Positions 42,101 through 50,018 of a stretch of DNA of 64,000 nt are shown piece by piece. How positions within the stretch are numbered: the first letter of the stretch is position 1; the number at the start of each line of letters is the position of its first letter. Source of the stretch: Blattamonas nauphoetae (lineage: Eukaryota; Preaxostyla; Oxymonadida); contig JARBJD010000038.1 of the NCBI GenBank assembly GCA_033064195.1, positions 124,001 to 188,000 of the forward strand, written 5' to 3'. A program made the translations under genes and the position numbers. The notes below the pieces were generated by a model. The model ran no database searches, was not told the DNA's origin, and was given only the letters and a program-made list of their open reading frames with translations.

Positions 42101-43069
42101 AGAGTCTTTGAACTGGCAATCAGAGAAGTGTGTGTCCTGCGCAATGTAAAGAGAGCCACCCCACTCAACGTTATCTGAACAGCCCGCAAAGATGACAAAT
42201 GTGCAGTGGCTGGTTCCGCCTTCAGTAAACCATGAGCGGGTATCCACTTTTTGTGATGAACAGACTTTAGGGTTGCTACCAGTGCACGAAACCTGGCCAT
42301 TGCGCACAGTGCGTTGGAAGGTGGAGTTGAGGAGATGGGAGGTGTGGGAGTTGCTGTTGATTGAGATCAGACCATCCACAGCGTTTTCGCAGTCGGATAC
42401 GTCGAGTCCAGAGATGACAGCTTGCGTCGGGATGGACGGTGTGATTGCTCCTGGAGATGTGTCGGTGATATTCCGGAAGATGCAGGAGTCGATGGTGGTC
42501 AGAGTGGCGAGGGGAGAGGAGAGGATTGGATGGGTCATCGTGTGCTCCCCGTTCACGATCTGCAAATCTGAGAAGGTCAATTCCACAGGGTTGTCAGGGG
42601 CAAAAACAAGAGTGTCTAGAATCGTCCCAAATTTAGAGGACGCGTGGAACCGTGTGGACTTGATTGAGACTTGACCTCCATTTGAGGTGACGAGGTTGAA
42701 AATTGATCCATCATGGTCAATAACGCAATCGGAAATGACAATATTTGAATTTAACCCTGCGTGAGCAATATTTGCTGTTTGCAGTTGCTCCAAACGCAGG
42801 GAGAGTAATGACATTGTTGAATTGTGGACTTCAAAGAGTGGGTGTTCTGTTATTCCTTTGTTTGTATGATAAATAGATGCATTTGTCTGCCCAAGGACAG
42901 ATACAGTTGATGAATGAAGAAAAACATCAGAATGATAATTTCGGGAGAGGAGTTGAACGGTTGTTGATTGTTCGTTGTTTTGTGAATGCAAGAGAAATGA
43001 ATTTATGATTTGATTTAAAGACAGAGACGAAGCTATCGAGGCGTAAAAGAATAAATGAAGTATTGCCAT
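33116..43069 (-). CDS. Giant beta-helix cell-surface protein (3,317 aa)
   Basis: A single uninterrupted frame of 9,954 nt. It begins with a signal peptide (MAILHLFFYASIASSLS). Most of the protein has the short, Ser/Thr/Gly-rich strand pattern of right-handed beta-helix proteins (for example CSFTGLTCAISGGAIAGTV, SSFDGCSAASGGAVLVDI). An internal unit of about 270 residues (with FTSAELNRIQTTTGSLLYVL and INEARCGNAKLPCQTIQQGV) is repeated three times between roughly residues 1020 and 1840. A Pro-Val-Asp tandem stalk of nine units (about residues 3110-3140) precedes one membrane span (GVMVGVLVAVAAVIVLIIIL). The cytosolic tail of about 140 residues is acidic then Lys-rich, with no kinase domain. Probably a surface adhesin or receptor; ligand unknown. 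Confidence 0.9.
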   Translation of the reverse strand: MAILHLFFYASIASSLSLNQIINSFLLHSQNNEQSTTVQLLSRNYHSDVFLHSSTVSVLGQTNASIYHTNKGITEHPLFEVHNSTMSLLSLRLEQLQTANIAHAGLNSNIVISDCVIDHDGSIFNLVTSNGGQVSIKSTRFHASSKFGTILDTLVFAPDNPVELTFSDLQIVNGEHTMTHPILSSPLATLTTIDSCIFRNITDTSPGAITPSIPTQAVISGLDVSDCENAVDGLISINSNSHTSHLLNSTFQRTVRNGQVSCTGSNPKVCSSQKVDTRSWFTEGGTSHCTFVIFAGCSDNVEWGGSLYIAQDTHFSDCQFKDSNAYNNVGGAIMHAAANLYITRTIFWNCVAKNGNGEGGAIKIHYENVITTQVTDSYFLSNKANLGAGVHGKAEQCKVINCIFDDSITTDVGGCICVWGATSQLEVKYNAFLRTATQRVGTDIHFYDLDPNYDFQGKVIGLVTTSSISDGGNCAFGIALQQYQRSGDTTIIKQVSLSTSSTRTVSANVDAASSFSGSTARSMHAAILSVANSAGNSVTITIDSSANDLIENQLFVGHRTVSVTASDFTPGTTTITHKISSYVAHDQPLFPVWAQGHLSLSGLFLKRMNKYSDLIYSESTVVLQSCILEGFDAPTTQDSDKSGRLVVMKDSSELTATDTTFRNSYSGLECGGVLMGAGKLKLTRCTFTGLRSSHREAALTFKCINPTDTVLDSCTFDGNAAKLGVVRIDDVHNGLTMKDCMFTNTERIESNAYEIYLGNTNSLPSDYKTWISSSYSTSQSGEREQHDGGKVSSSDEALMSILLTTITVSAAGTDSSDCGVAPAGPCKTASHALSRLPASPSAADQILFTTTPEVPEAGTLAIGSRNIAIGGKSSSEKGHLKATGSDRSVVTITTATVSVSFLTLQHFTASSSFSAPLVAMSGAGSLVLNDVVFLPTGSSSSARQASFVKIDSGSLTVSTLQASAGFVKSSLLDLSPSAASSLDGLTVSGINGNSATQSPVLTATVASALTISNSVFTSCVSTGNGGCLNVVVSSGGSLTVSSSSFDGCSAASGGAVLVDITGMTAAADLALSGASFGTTTSNTASSGSDIFIKLTAGEESTKLASTQFPSTLTSPSGSVFTSAELNRIQTTTGSLLYVLFPVAGTVIEIDSTNGINEARCGNAKLPCQTIQQGVTNIAAPPMTLQLNTDFVLAASLSVSKASTIKPKTGQSQLSLSAANVIAVSADVSLSNLTFVQSAQLSMSAIALSSGSLTVADCSFTGLTCAISGGAIAGTVAAGNSITITDSVFSACSSLNGGALNIQLTGAGSLTVTSSSFDGCSATTSGGAVFVAVSQSSTPAGLDVSDASFGSTTPNTAPSGTDIFIKLTAGTESTKLDASQFPNGLITTATVFTSAELNRIQTTTGSLLYVLFPLTANPLTVDGTAGINEARCGHAKLPCQTIQQGMTNLADSVNVIELNTDIVLAAALAVSKTSTIKAKAGTSEITVSGAKVVTVSADATLSSLAFVQSAALTSSAIVLSSGSLSVTGCSFTSLSSSVAGTAISGTVAAGKTLSIAGSSFVQCSTSKDGGALNVIVAGSLSVGTTTFDDCSAAKGGAVFVDITGMTAAADLALSGASFGTTTSNTASSGSDIFIKLTAGEESTKLASTQFPSALTSPSGSVFTSAELNRIQTTTGSLLYVLFPLTANPLTVDGTAGINEARCGHAKLPCQTIQQGMTNLADSVNVIELNTDIVLAAALAVSKTSTIKAKAGTSEITVSGAKVVTVSADATLSSLAFVQSAALTSSAIVLSSGSLSVTGCSFTSLSSSVAGAAISGTVAAGKTLTISSSVFKSCSTSKDGGALSLKLVGDASVSIGADFASNTATGKGGSVFFDLSTSTLLAADHPIKFVSTTFGTAGAAGSAANGKSVFVNGGSRQIATFLHIADWAVLPKTDLGVVGTVDTFASEDLEGLPHPSGSTTKPFSFLPFFLTAFPSNTIILSNTGTNYEKCGFTGVPCSTISGALSQSVSTSLASLALTIEGDVAEQKSAELALRDFSKSITILSGSLTLDTNKISFASLKSLTNPLFVLNTGTAGTKLTGSALTLLNIVWGSQPVFHVKDKSKLVLKGVTLAFSTAPSTASSKALVSAEAGSSIDMQSAFSAQIATSNAARNADGRFELDQQIILSSDKAAVSISGASYLNLESKASLFAVTVGNSPVDIGSSSTVTQFTNVVATGPSVNGGVFSVTFSSGATGKVTFTAVTFKDCGASGAGSKGGCVWIDTSVLTTPSAAPFVIASSTTFLTCSAAIANSVFVYGNLDGVVNTTSLPGATASSLDTNDMRGSYSASPAVVYPLSLFFMSKVDSVFVSTGSPTPPTICGYVTEFGCAVWDDAAAKLSTAASSITFTIISAATLPIQSFTKATTITSSTSTKAAVTLSPGAGAFVSSSSLTLTNLKFVLNPDDITGSLFAMPASSTLTLNNVEFDGNSKVYPNPLFACNSGKTLSMQNCMVSSMTVGAPVISCTSSSISMTIKSTTFNAITSTAATPAVVQATLTGTASLSLEQCVLTALTSPSVQGGAVRVILDNTASFSLSSCTLKTNKATGTNSKGGSTFLRLLSKTPSFTFSAPSLASPTSSNEATFGKDVFIESANLDDVLLKSSFGNMDTVLQTHDWQCSVPDDTSNVQDVSYYLNEYGAATIYVGGTSPAPKDFKQCGSVTEPCLSMHFAVSHLTGSPLVLIVSDGMEIPRQVGIVGTEIKGSTAGIHSKVKVAPTTWTSSSLITFTTNPSSITDINFTLSSFATAKTSLLVVSDTTLTLKDITFSAGTGKVNYDLVLAENTGKFTTDGVTCSGVGFSGARSLFSSTSIVSMTDTKLSSTGLTTDGSVISLTSTALTAQRDVFTNVLVTSISVATSNIEDAVCSWNTGRVQLRYRNATFSQCSFIGLTQTGAILVIESEVSFDHCNFTDNVIGSGKFSSTKRNIRCEGGSVKATNMEGDGSDAADSLWIVGSDSCDLSSFATDETMFFNPTVTSAKMEELASKGGWKVTVLGEQLMPCGLEIEIQETTSSGSQSNSQTVILNLAEPDFISDKQIVHTLSHASLTAAETSVFDLYVSHTANPGTTVSLSVTLAPPPPVDPVDPVDPVDPVDPVDPVDPVDPVDPVDPEEPDDPKANKMPGWAVGVMVGVLVAVAAVIVLIIILVLIRRKRKNSKTNAEEEPTTVEIAENAWIEAQETNTQKETEPDDDASSIKTADLRAAQNIVVSSTYSLAPVEDGEEVETPEEPPAVQNDTEPEDPPEKKKKKNRARKYATEQKKEEEEMEEKKNRLTTPSEFDGVRVSSLP
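33651..33741 (-). repeat. Nine-unit Pro-Val-Asp codon repeat
   Basis: A 9-bp tandem repeat within the giant gene encodes a stiff Pro-rich linker directly outside the membrane span. Codons vary between units at third positions, so the repeat is kept by selection or is old rather than a fresh slippage product. Confidence 0.8.
37550..40000 (-). repeat. About 810-bp tandem repeat units in the giant gene
   Basis: Blocks 37610-38095 and 38420-38905 are almost identical at an offset of exactly 810 bp (270 codons). The stretch after 38096 recurs near 39716 at an offset of 1,623 bp. The near-identity over about 480 bp next to more diverged flanks suggests recent unequal exchange or gene conversion between units. 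Confidence 0.75.
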
Positions 43070-43313
43070 GAGGAGAAATCAAAGAGAAGATCTAAACCAT
43101 ACTTTGTAGATAAACAACTCGGAGTCGATCAATCGAGATCACAATATGATAGTCAAGGGCATGACGTGATGAGAGCTCATAACGACGTAGGTGATTTTGT
43201 AGAGAAAATAATGACATGACGATGGATAAAACGTGAGATAAAGAACCTGAATCAAAAAGGCTCAAAGAAATTTCAATTGCGACGAAAAGACACAAGTGAT
43301 CATCTATTCTAAA

Positions 43314-44192
43314 CTATAGCCTCGGCGAGGCCACCTCCGAACTGTCCAGCACACAATTCTGGTTCCCAGATTCGCGAATCCCGAGCGTCGGTGTGCCCGC
43401 CTTCTCGTTCCCCCAGTTTCCTCCAAAACTCGGCGTGTGCGGCCGCGACTTCGATGTCCCGGTCAGACTCGGTGTCGCCCGCATCATTTCTTCCGTCAGC
43501 TCATCCAAGTCGTCGAATTCGTTCTCGCTGTCGTTTTCCGACCAGCGCGACAGAAGCGGGTTTGTCGGCCGCATGTTTGGGTTCTGCCCCGTCGCCTTCC
43601 CCGAATACAGCTTGCTTCCAGGCAGCGTCGCAAACTGCACTCGCCGAGGAACAGACTTCGCCAGAACTGGAAGTGTCGGTGTCGACAACGTGTTCGACCC
43701 AAGCGCAGGGCTATCTGACGGGAGAGAGTTCAGAGGCGTGGAGATGTGTTCGAGTGTGATGTTGAAAGAACAAGGAACAAAATCAGTTTTGGGAAGAGGC
43801 AATGAAACAATCGGAGTTGTGTTCGAATTGTTGTGTTGTGAAGTGTAGTTGTGATTTCCATTTCGGTCCACAGAGCGTACAATCTGACATTTGATTGGGA
43901 TCTCAATCTTCTGTGTCGACGATTCAAGCGTCACATGAGTGTTCACTCTTCCACGATGATTTGCCACAACCTGGATTCCAAGCGACATACGTTCCTTCCC
44001 ATTTGGCTTCAGCACACGCACATTCTTGTGTTTGCTCGCATGAACAATAAATGAGTTGCAGGCAAGTCTGCCCGGGATCATCCTGATTGAAAGTTCCATT
44101 TCGTAGTAAATGCCACGAGATACGCTTCCAAAATCTAGAATCGAAGGAGAAACATGAATTTCACTCGAGTTAGAGTTGAACGAATGTTTCAT
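43314..44192 (-). CDS. ASH (ASPM/SPD-2/Hydin)-type domain protein, 292 aa
   Basis: Complete frame. Residues 8-105 fit an ASH/MSP-like beta-sandwich: IHVSPSILDFGSVSRGIYYE is the usual first-strand pattern (hydrophobic-x-P-x-x-x-x-FG), followed by alternating strands to EIPIKCQIVRS. The remaining part is low-complexity, Ser/Pro/Asn-rich with an acidic patch (NDSENEFDDLDELTEEMMRA), probably disordered. ASH domains occur in ciliary, basal-body and centrosomal proteins, so a flagellar or cytoskeletal role in a flagellate is plausible; the exact ortholog is not clear. No signal peptide. It is divergently placed against the receptor gene at 44309, with 116 bp between the starts. Confidence 0.6.
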   Translation of the reverse strand: MKHSFNSNSSEIHVSPSILDFGSVSRGIYYEMELSIRMIPGRLACNSFIVHASKHKNVRVLKPNGKERMSLGIQVVANHRGRVNTHVTLESSTQKIEIPIKCQIVRSVDRNGNHNYTSQHNNSNTTPIVSLPLPKTDFVPCSFNITLEHISTPLNSLPSDSPALGSNTLSTPTLPVLAKSVPRRVQFATLPGSKLYSGKATGQNPNMRPTNPLLSRWSENDSENEFDDLDELTEEMMRATPSLTGTSKSRPHTPSFGGNWGNEKAGTPTLGIRESGNQNCVLDSSEVASPRL

Positions 44193-44308
44193 CGGTACTT
44201 ATACAGGAGATTCCACATTCGAGAAAAAAGTGAAATATAAGTATGGTTCGATTGAAAAAGTCTCTCAACTGTAGAAACTTTATTGAACATTTTTTTCGTT
44301 GACCAATC
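44193..44308. promoter_or_regulatory. 116-bp shared upstream region of two divergent genes
   Basis: The ATGs of the ASH-domain gene (minus) and the receptor gene (plus) are only 116 bp apart, so both promoters and 5' UTRs must fit here or overlap. The region is AT-rich (AAATATAAGTATGG near 44235). No promoter motif can be named with confidence. Confidence 0.4.
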
Positions 44309-47300
44309 ATGATCAACATCATCTTACTTCTGCTAACTGGCATGGCAGCCTGTTTAAACTCGCCCGTCTCGCCCATTCCACTCTCCACTATTCTGAAAAC
44401 AAACTCAGACTTCTCCAACGCTAAGCTTTCTAGAAAGTCCTGTATTTCGTTGCCAATCGGAACTTACATTGGGGACAACGTTGATATTGAACACAGATGG
44501 ATAGAAATGACAGGGGAGCCGCCGAAAGAAAATGAGAATCCGAAGACTGTCCTAATTGCTTCATCCAAGTCGGAGGACAATGCGAATAAAGACGGTAGAA
44601 GCAGACTCCACTTTGGAAGTTCCATGTTCTCATTGAACAACTCAACATTGTCGTTGAAATGGATGCACTTTTCACCTATCGACAATTCTGCCGAGGGAAG
44701 ACAGCAGAAGAACGAAGGAAGATCGCCAAGACTGGAAATTGTATCAAGCAGCATGCTGTTGATATCTGAAAGCAGAATTGAAGTGTTGCCATGGACAAGT
44801 CCGATTCTGATTTCTCCATCGACATCGGAGGAATCAACAACAGAATCGTCAGTTGTGATTTCGAACAGCAGACTGTGGAATGATATTGGGGAGATGCGTG
44901 GTTTTGTTGAAACATCAGCATTTGCAGATCTTGGAGTATCAATTTCAGTATCGATTGTTGGATGCTCGTTCAACTCCCAAATTGTTCTCGGAAAAGATGG
45001 AATTGGCCTCTCGCTGACACGAACATCTCGAAAGAGGAATGAAGAGATTGGAAGAATCTCGTCATCGCTGATTTGTTGCTCGTTTGTGAACATGAGTTCG
45101 ATTGGCTCTTCACACCTGCTACGCCTTCCGCATTTGGATCAGAAGATGTTGGGATGTGTTGTATCGATAACAAGTTCGCATTTGTCAGGATCGACGATTC
45201 GAGATATGAACACTGGAGGCTCAGTCTTATGCTCGAATTCCTCATTCTCCTCCCTCATCCCCTCCCCCAACACCGACTCCACACAAGGCACAGTCACTCT
45301 TCCTGGTGAATCCACTCCAGAAGAATTCCAGGATGGCACAGACTATTCCTTCATTTCCTCCAGTGGACCTGAAACAACCTCAGTCACCTTCTCGAACTGC
45401 CGCTTCTCTGGAGACAAGTATGAATCTGCTCGCCCCCTCACAATCGACGAATACCCGGGCACCATCTCCATCCAATCGTGCTCGTTCACGGACTTTGTCA
45501 CCAATGGCTTAGGTAGCGCTGTGTATGTCTACATCACGACGCACTTCGACCACCTGTGCTTCAAAGGAGACTCGTCGAACTTCACGTCCTGCTCGTCGAC
45601 GGATTTGGGTGGAGCGATATATCTTTGGATTGCGGATGATGCTCTGATGCAAAAGTGCCGGTTTGAGGACTGTTCCACTCAAACCGTCCCGTCTGTTGGA
45701 GGATCCATATATCTTGTCGGATCCTACACAGAAAACCACAACCGTGGGAAGCAGTTGGATTTGGTTGATTGCGTCTTCACAGACTGTTCAACAGCCAGTG
45801 AAGGAGCTGGCGTGTATGTTACTGGATACGTGAGCCTGTCAGTCATCACCACCAAGTTTGAACACTGTGAAATAGTCTCCGAATATGGCTTCACATTTGG
45901 AGGAGGAATCTGCGTGAGCGGAGATTCAGCACTGTCAGTGGAGGGCAGCCAGTTCATCGACTGCTCGTCCAGACATGCAGGAGGCGCGATTTTTCATTGG
46001 AAAGCGGGAAAGCTCAGCATCTCCGACACTCTTGTGCAGGACTGCTCGTCTGGAACAACTGGCGCCATGTGCTTCGTCCCCTCTGGCGATTCTGGACTTT
46101 TTTCGTTCTTGCAAGTTTTCTTCGATGGGAATACGGTTGGTGAGGACACCACTCTCTTCTCGTCGACCTTCTATTTCGACGAGAATGCGACCAAGTTCCC
46201 TGATGTTGCAATCATGTGTGTCATGTTCTCTGTCATCCCAACACTCGCGTTTGATGATTGCTTCACCACTATCCATCCAGACTCAACTGGAATGATCAAG
46301 AGAGGAACGTTACTTGAATCAAACTTGTACGATCCTGTGAAGCATTTCGATCTCGAGTTCGCAAAGATTGGTCCACTCATAACAGCTGCACCAACAGCGA
46401 GATTGAACTTGGAGACAGGAAAGATTGAGTTGGAACTGAAGGGACAGACACCACTGATCTCGCAGGAATATGAAGTTTCAGTGGAAGACTCAGATGGACA
46501 AACAACAAGATTCAGAATGTTGTTCAAGGATCGTACAGGCACTCTAGTCCCACAATCAGAAGACAAACTGAGATACAACACTGACTACACAATCACAAAG
46601 ATTGTGGGCACTCCCTCTTCATCATCATCTTCAACGATGGCCAATGACATCACACTCCCTCAAGCTACGTGGGTCTTCAACCTCGCTGAGTCTTCCTCGT
46701 TCCTTTCGTTCACCACTCCAGAAGCACCTCCGATCCTGAAAGCTTCGTGTCGTGTTGGGAGTGGGACACACCACGCGTGGATCCAGCTGACAGGGTTGAA
46801 CATCGCAGCAGGAACGTACTCAGTGACAGTGAAGAATGTCGCATTCTCGTTTCAAGTGACATTCTCAGATCAGAAGGACGAAAACGGACAGAAGCAGTCA
46901 TCAGAGGCATCAGTTCGTCTGTTCGGTGATGGAAGCATGCTGACCTTCGACACGGAGTACACGTTGGAGAGTTTGACCGACAGTACTCTGAATGATGTGG
47001 ATTTGTGTGGAATGATCATCACATTCTCCACTCCACAAGCGACAGATCGGATTGTTGGGATTGGGACGATGGATTTCACCGACACTCAGAAAGATGAAGT
47101 GTCTGTATCTCTTTCTGGTGCCGACATGCTGAACGCGGAATACATCATCGAAATATCACCTTCAAATCTTCTGAATGACGACACGATCTCAGTTGCCTTC
47201 ACCGATCAATCAGGCAAAGTGGCTGGGAGTGTTTATTCGGCAGATGGAGACCCTGTGCATTTCACATTTGGGCAGACATACGAGATTGTGTCGATCACAC

Positions 47301-49321
47301 GCACAAACAGTCAGCCGATACTCTTCTTCGACTCACTCAGCTTTTCTGTTCCATCCGAACCAGCTCGGATTGAATCGACATCATCAGCTCTGAACGGTCC
47401 AAAGACAGCAGTGACAGTAACACTCAACGGAACAGCATTGTTCTCGGCAGCGATGACAGTGAAACTTACGAACCCCAGCAACAGTCGAGAGTTCAAGTCG
47501 AGTTTGTCGTTTGTTGATGAAACGAGCTGCACAGTGACGTTCCCAGCTGGTCAGACTGAAACGGACGCTGAACTTGTGTTTGGTGTATCGTACGATATTG
47601 TGTCGATTGAATCGTCGGATGGGAAGTTGTTTGTTGTGAACACAGGAGTGAAAGTATCAGTTCCATCAGCTCCGATCATCGACACCATCAGTTCGTCACT
47701 TTCTGAAAACTCCACACACTTCGAGATTGTGTTTGGAGGAACCTCTCTTCCTTCGATTGGGTCGTTCGTTGCGTCGATCTCTCCTTCGATCTCACTTTCG
47801 TTGAGTTTTGAGAATGGAAAGTGGACGACAGGATGGCTCGCCAATGGATCGAATGGAATGAAGATGAACACGAGTTATTTAGTGACGAAAATTGCTGATG
47901 GCGATGACGAAATGATCTTGAACAAGGATACGTTCACGACACCCAAGCCACCGCCATCTCTCATCTCCGCCACTTCCAACCTCATCACAGACGAGCCGAA
48001 GTATGCTCACGTGATCATCGTGTTCAGCGAGAAAGTGAAAGGATCATTCGACATTGTTGTGGAGGAGGATGGGAAGGATGTGACGATCACAGTGCCGATC
48101 TTGACAGAAGCTCTGGCTGGCGAAAGTCCGAAATTCATCGTTGTTGGAGACGATCGTCTGCTCACACACAACACAACATACACAATCAAGTCCATCGTTC
48201 CGACCCCTGGAACAGACTCCCCATTTGTCCGGATGGTCGACACGATCACGTTCCGCGTCCCAGAATCGTTGTATGTTCCTCCCACCGACCCCGACGGTCC
48301 CAAATCGTTGTCGCCTCAAATGAAGGCAATGTTGTGCTGGCTGATTCCGCTGGTTGCGTGTTTGATGCTCACAATCATCGTCGTCATCGTCATCGTTCTC
48401 ATCCGCCGACGACAGAAGAAGAATGCCCAACAGGCTCAGAAAGAGATGGAAGTGCAAGAGCCGTTGGAAGTTGAGAAAGTGGATGAGGTCGGAGTGGATT
48501 GCTCGAATGGAGTGATTCGGACAGATGGCGACGATCATTCAGCGTTCGATTCGGCAGGAGAGATCAGATCAAATAAGGAGACCAATCAACTGACCAGATC
48601 ACAGTTTGGAGAAGTGATGACGTGCAGTGGAGATTTTGGGATGTCGACAGCTCGACTGGGTGAGACACTTTACAGTGTGCTTCACAAGGAACATCGCGAG
48701 ATTGGGAGGCGAGGGATTGGTGTTCAGATTGTGAATGGGTTGAAACACGTTGTGGCTCATCGACCAGTGAGTGATGTCCTGACTCGTCTGTCGTCTCACT
48801 GGATTCTGCTTGACACAGAAGGAAATGTCCAACTGAAACTCCAAATGACGTCGGAAGAAGCTGAACAAGAAGCAACTCAGGTTCAGCAACAGAACCCACA
48901 CCCACGCTTGGGAGGAGACAACAATCAACAAACAGAAATAACTCAAGACTCGCAACCGGTCAAGTCGGGAACGGATGGTCTTCGATGGCGAGCACCTGAA
49001 GTTGTTGCTGGTGGAGGGATTGTTGTGGATCGACACAAAGCGGCAGTTTTTAGTCTTGGCCTGATCTTGTGGGAAATTGAGACTGGACAGGTGCCGTTTG
49101 GCGAATTGGATGCAGTGAATGCTCAACGACAATCAGGAACAGGAATTGTACCAAAAATGGACTCACTTCAAAACGAGGAATTTGTGTCGCTGATCCACAG
49201 CTGTCTTTCAGTTGATCCGAAACAACGCCCAACACTTTCTGAAATTGGCGAGTTCCTGTCTTCTCATCCGGAAGACACTCGCATTGCCTCGGGACTGGAA
49301 ATGAAGGAACCTGAACCGTAG
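44309..49321 (+). CDS. Beta-helix receptor with pseudokinase-like tail (1,670 aa)
   Basis: A single complete frame. Residues 1-15 are a signal peptide (MINIILLLLTGMAACL). About residues 100-620 are beta-helix-like (CSFTDFVTNGLGSAVYVYI; CVFTDCSTASEGAGVYVTG). About 640-1330 hold a series of strand modules that each start near (S)EPARI or an equivalent (VPSEPARIESTSSALNG). A membrane span follows at about 1338-1363 (LIPLVACLMLTIIVVIVIVL) with basic RRRQKK inside. The tail (about 1430-1650) is kinase-like: it has LRWRAPEVVAGG (APE motif), DRHKAAVFSLGLILWEIETG and LSVDPKQRPTL, the C-lobe hallmarks. I see no glycine loop, VAIK lysine, HRD or DFG, so catalysis is unlikely. Probably a surface receptor or adhesin with a scaffold-like tail. 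Confidence 0.85.
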   Translation: MINIILLLLTGMAACLNSPVSPIPLSTILKTNSDFSNAKLSRKSCISLPIGTYIGDNVDIEHRWIEMTGEPPKENENPKTVLIASSKSEDNANKDGRSRLHFGSSMFSLNNSTLSLKWMHFSPIDNSAEGRQQKNEGRSPRLEIVSSSMLLISESRIEVLPWTSPILISPSTSEESTTESSVVISNSRLWNDIGEMRGFVETSAFADLGVSISVSIVGCSFNSQIVLGKDGIGLSLTRTSRKRNEEIGRISSSLICCSFVNMSSIGSSHLLRLPHLDQKMLGCVVSITSSHLSGSTIRDMNTGGSVLCSNSSFSSLIPSPNTDSTQGTVTLPGESTPEEFQDGTDYSFISSSGPETTSVTFSNCRFSGDKYESARPLTIDEYPGTISIQSCSFTDFVTNGLGSAVYVYITTHFDHLCFKGDSSNFTSCSSTDLGGAIYLWIADDALMQKCRFEDCSTQTVPSVGGSIYLVGSYTENHNRGKQLDLVDCVFTDCSTASEGAGVYVTGYVSLSVITTKFEHCEIVSEYGFTFGGGICVSGDSALSVEGSQFIDCSSRHAGGAIFHWKAGKLSISDTLVQDCSSGTTGAMCFVPSGDSGLFSFLQVFFDGNTVGEDTTLFSSTFYFDENATKFPDVAIMCVMFSVIPTLAFDDCFTTIHPDSTGMIKRGTLLESNLYDPVKHFDLEFAKIGPLITAAPTARLNLETGKIELELKGQTPLISQEYEVSVEDSDGQTTRFRMLFKDRTGTLVPQSEDKLRYNTDYTITKIVGTPSSSSSSTMANDITLPQATWVFNLAESSSFLSFTTPEAPPILKASCRVGSGTHHAWIQLTGLNIAAGTYSVTVKNVAFSFQVTFSDQKDENGQKQSSEASVRLFGDGSMLTFDTEYTLESLTDSTLNDVDLCGMIITFSTPQATDRIVGIGTMDFTDTQKDEVSVSLSGADMLNAEYIIEISPSNLLNDDTISVAFTDQSGKVAGSVYSADGDPVHFTFGQTYEIVSITRTNSQPILFFDSLSFSVPSEPARIESTSSALNGPKTAVTVTLNGTALFSAAMTVKLTNPSNSREFKSSLSFVDETSCTVTFPAGQTETDAELVFGVSYDIVSIESSDGKLFVVNTGVKVSVPSAPIIDTISSSLSENSTHFEIVFGGTSLPSIGSFVASISPSISLSLSFENGKWTTGWLANGSNGMKMNTSYLVTKIADGDDEMILNKDTFTTPKPPPSLISATSNLITDEPKYAHVIIVFSEKVKGSFDIVVEEDGKDVTITVPILTEALAGESPKFIVVGDDRLLTHNTTYTIKSIVPTPGTDSPFVRMVDTITFRVPESLYVPPTDPDGPKSLSPQMKAMLCWLIPLVACLMLTIIVVIVIVLIRRRQKKNAQQAQKEMEVQEPLEVEKVDEVGVDCSNGVIRTDGDDHSAFDSAGEIRSNKETNQLTRSQFGEVMTCSGDFGMSTARLGETLYSVLHKEHREIGRRGIGVQIVNGLKHVVAHRPVSDVLTRLSSHWILLDTEGNVQLKLQMTSEEAEQEATQVQQQNPHPRLGGDNNQQTEITQDSQPVKSGTDGLRWRAPEVVAGGGIVVDRHKAAVFSLGLILWEIETGQVPFGELDAVNAQRQSGTGIVPKMDSLQNEEFVSLIHSCLSVDPKQRPTLSEIGEFLSSHPEDTRIASGLEMKEPEP

Positions 49322-50018
49322 GCAGTTCACAGCAGAACATCCTGCTCACTCTTCATTCTCAACCGACCTTCACACACTTCACTCCGAAACCCGAACTGTG
49401 CAGTTTCATTTCACTCTGATCGTCACTGCTTGATCTTGTTTTCTGCGTTGGTTCGTCATTCTTTCTCGAACCTTGAGTCTTTTCTTCTTTGCAAACTCTT
49501 CGTTCCACCACATCGCATCTTCTCGTTCAAAGTGATTCTCGGCAACATTCAAATTCCGCGTTCATCTCTCTTACCAATCAGTCTCGAGCTGTGCGGTCTC
49601 ACCTCATCCTCCGCCCACACTGCCAGTTCGTCTTTTACTCATTCTTTCTCAACTCTTGAGTCTCTGCTTCTCCGACAGGCTGTTCATTTCACTACATCGC
49701 CCTTTTTGCCATTGATTCTCATCTTCCTTCAAAACTCCGCTTCTATCTCTCTCCGCAGCCGACTCTCTTTTGGGAGGAGGTTGGTGGGTTGTGTGGAAGC
49801 ATTCATTCACTATTATACTCGTCTAAATTGCTTTTGATTCGTTTCAGAATGATTCTACTTGCGAACTTCTTTCGGAAATGTCCACTCTCAGATCCAGACT
49901 GTTCACTGAACTTGAAAAGCGATCAAAGGTGTAACATTTTTGAACACTCCATCACATCACCTAACAATCTGATCTAGATCTCAAAGGATTGCTGTTTCAC
50001 CTCCTAATTGCGTTCATT
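49322..50018. other. Spacer with an imperfect about 190-bp direct duplication
   Basis: The stretches at about 49385-49570 and 49575-49760 resemble each other in order (CATTCTTTCTC, CTTGAGTCT, CCAC/CACTACATCGC, GATTCTC, TTC.AA..TCCG). No frame looks coding. It is probably the 3' UTR of the preceding gene and the promoter of the next. Confidence 0.4.
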
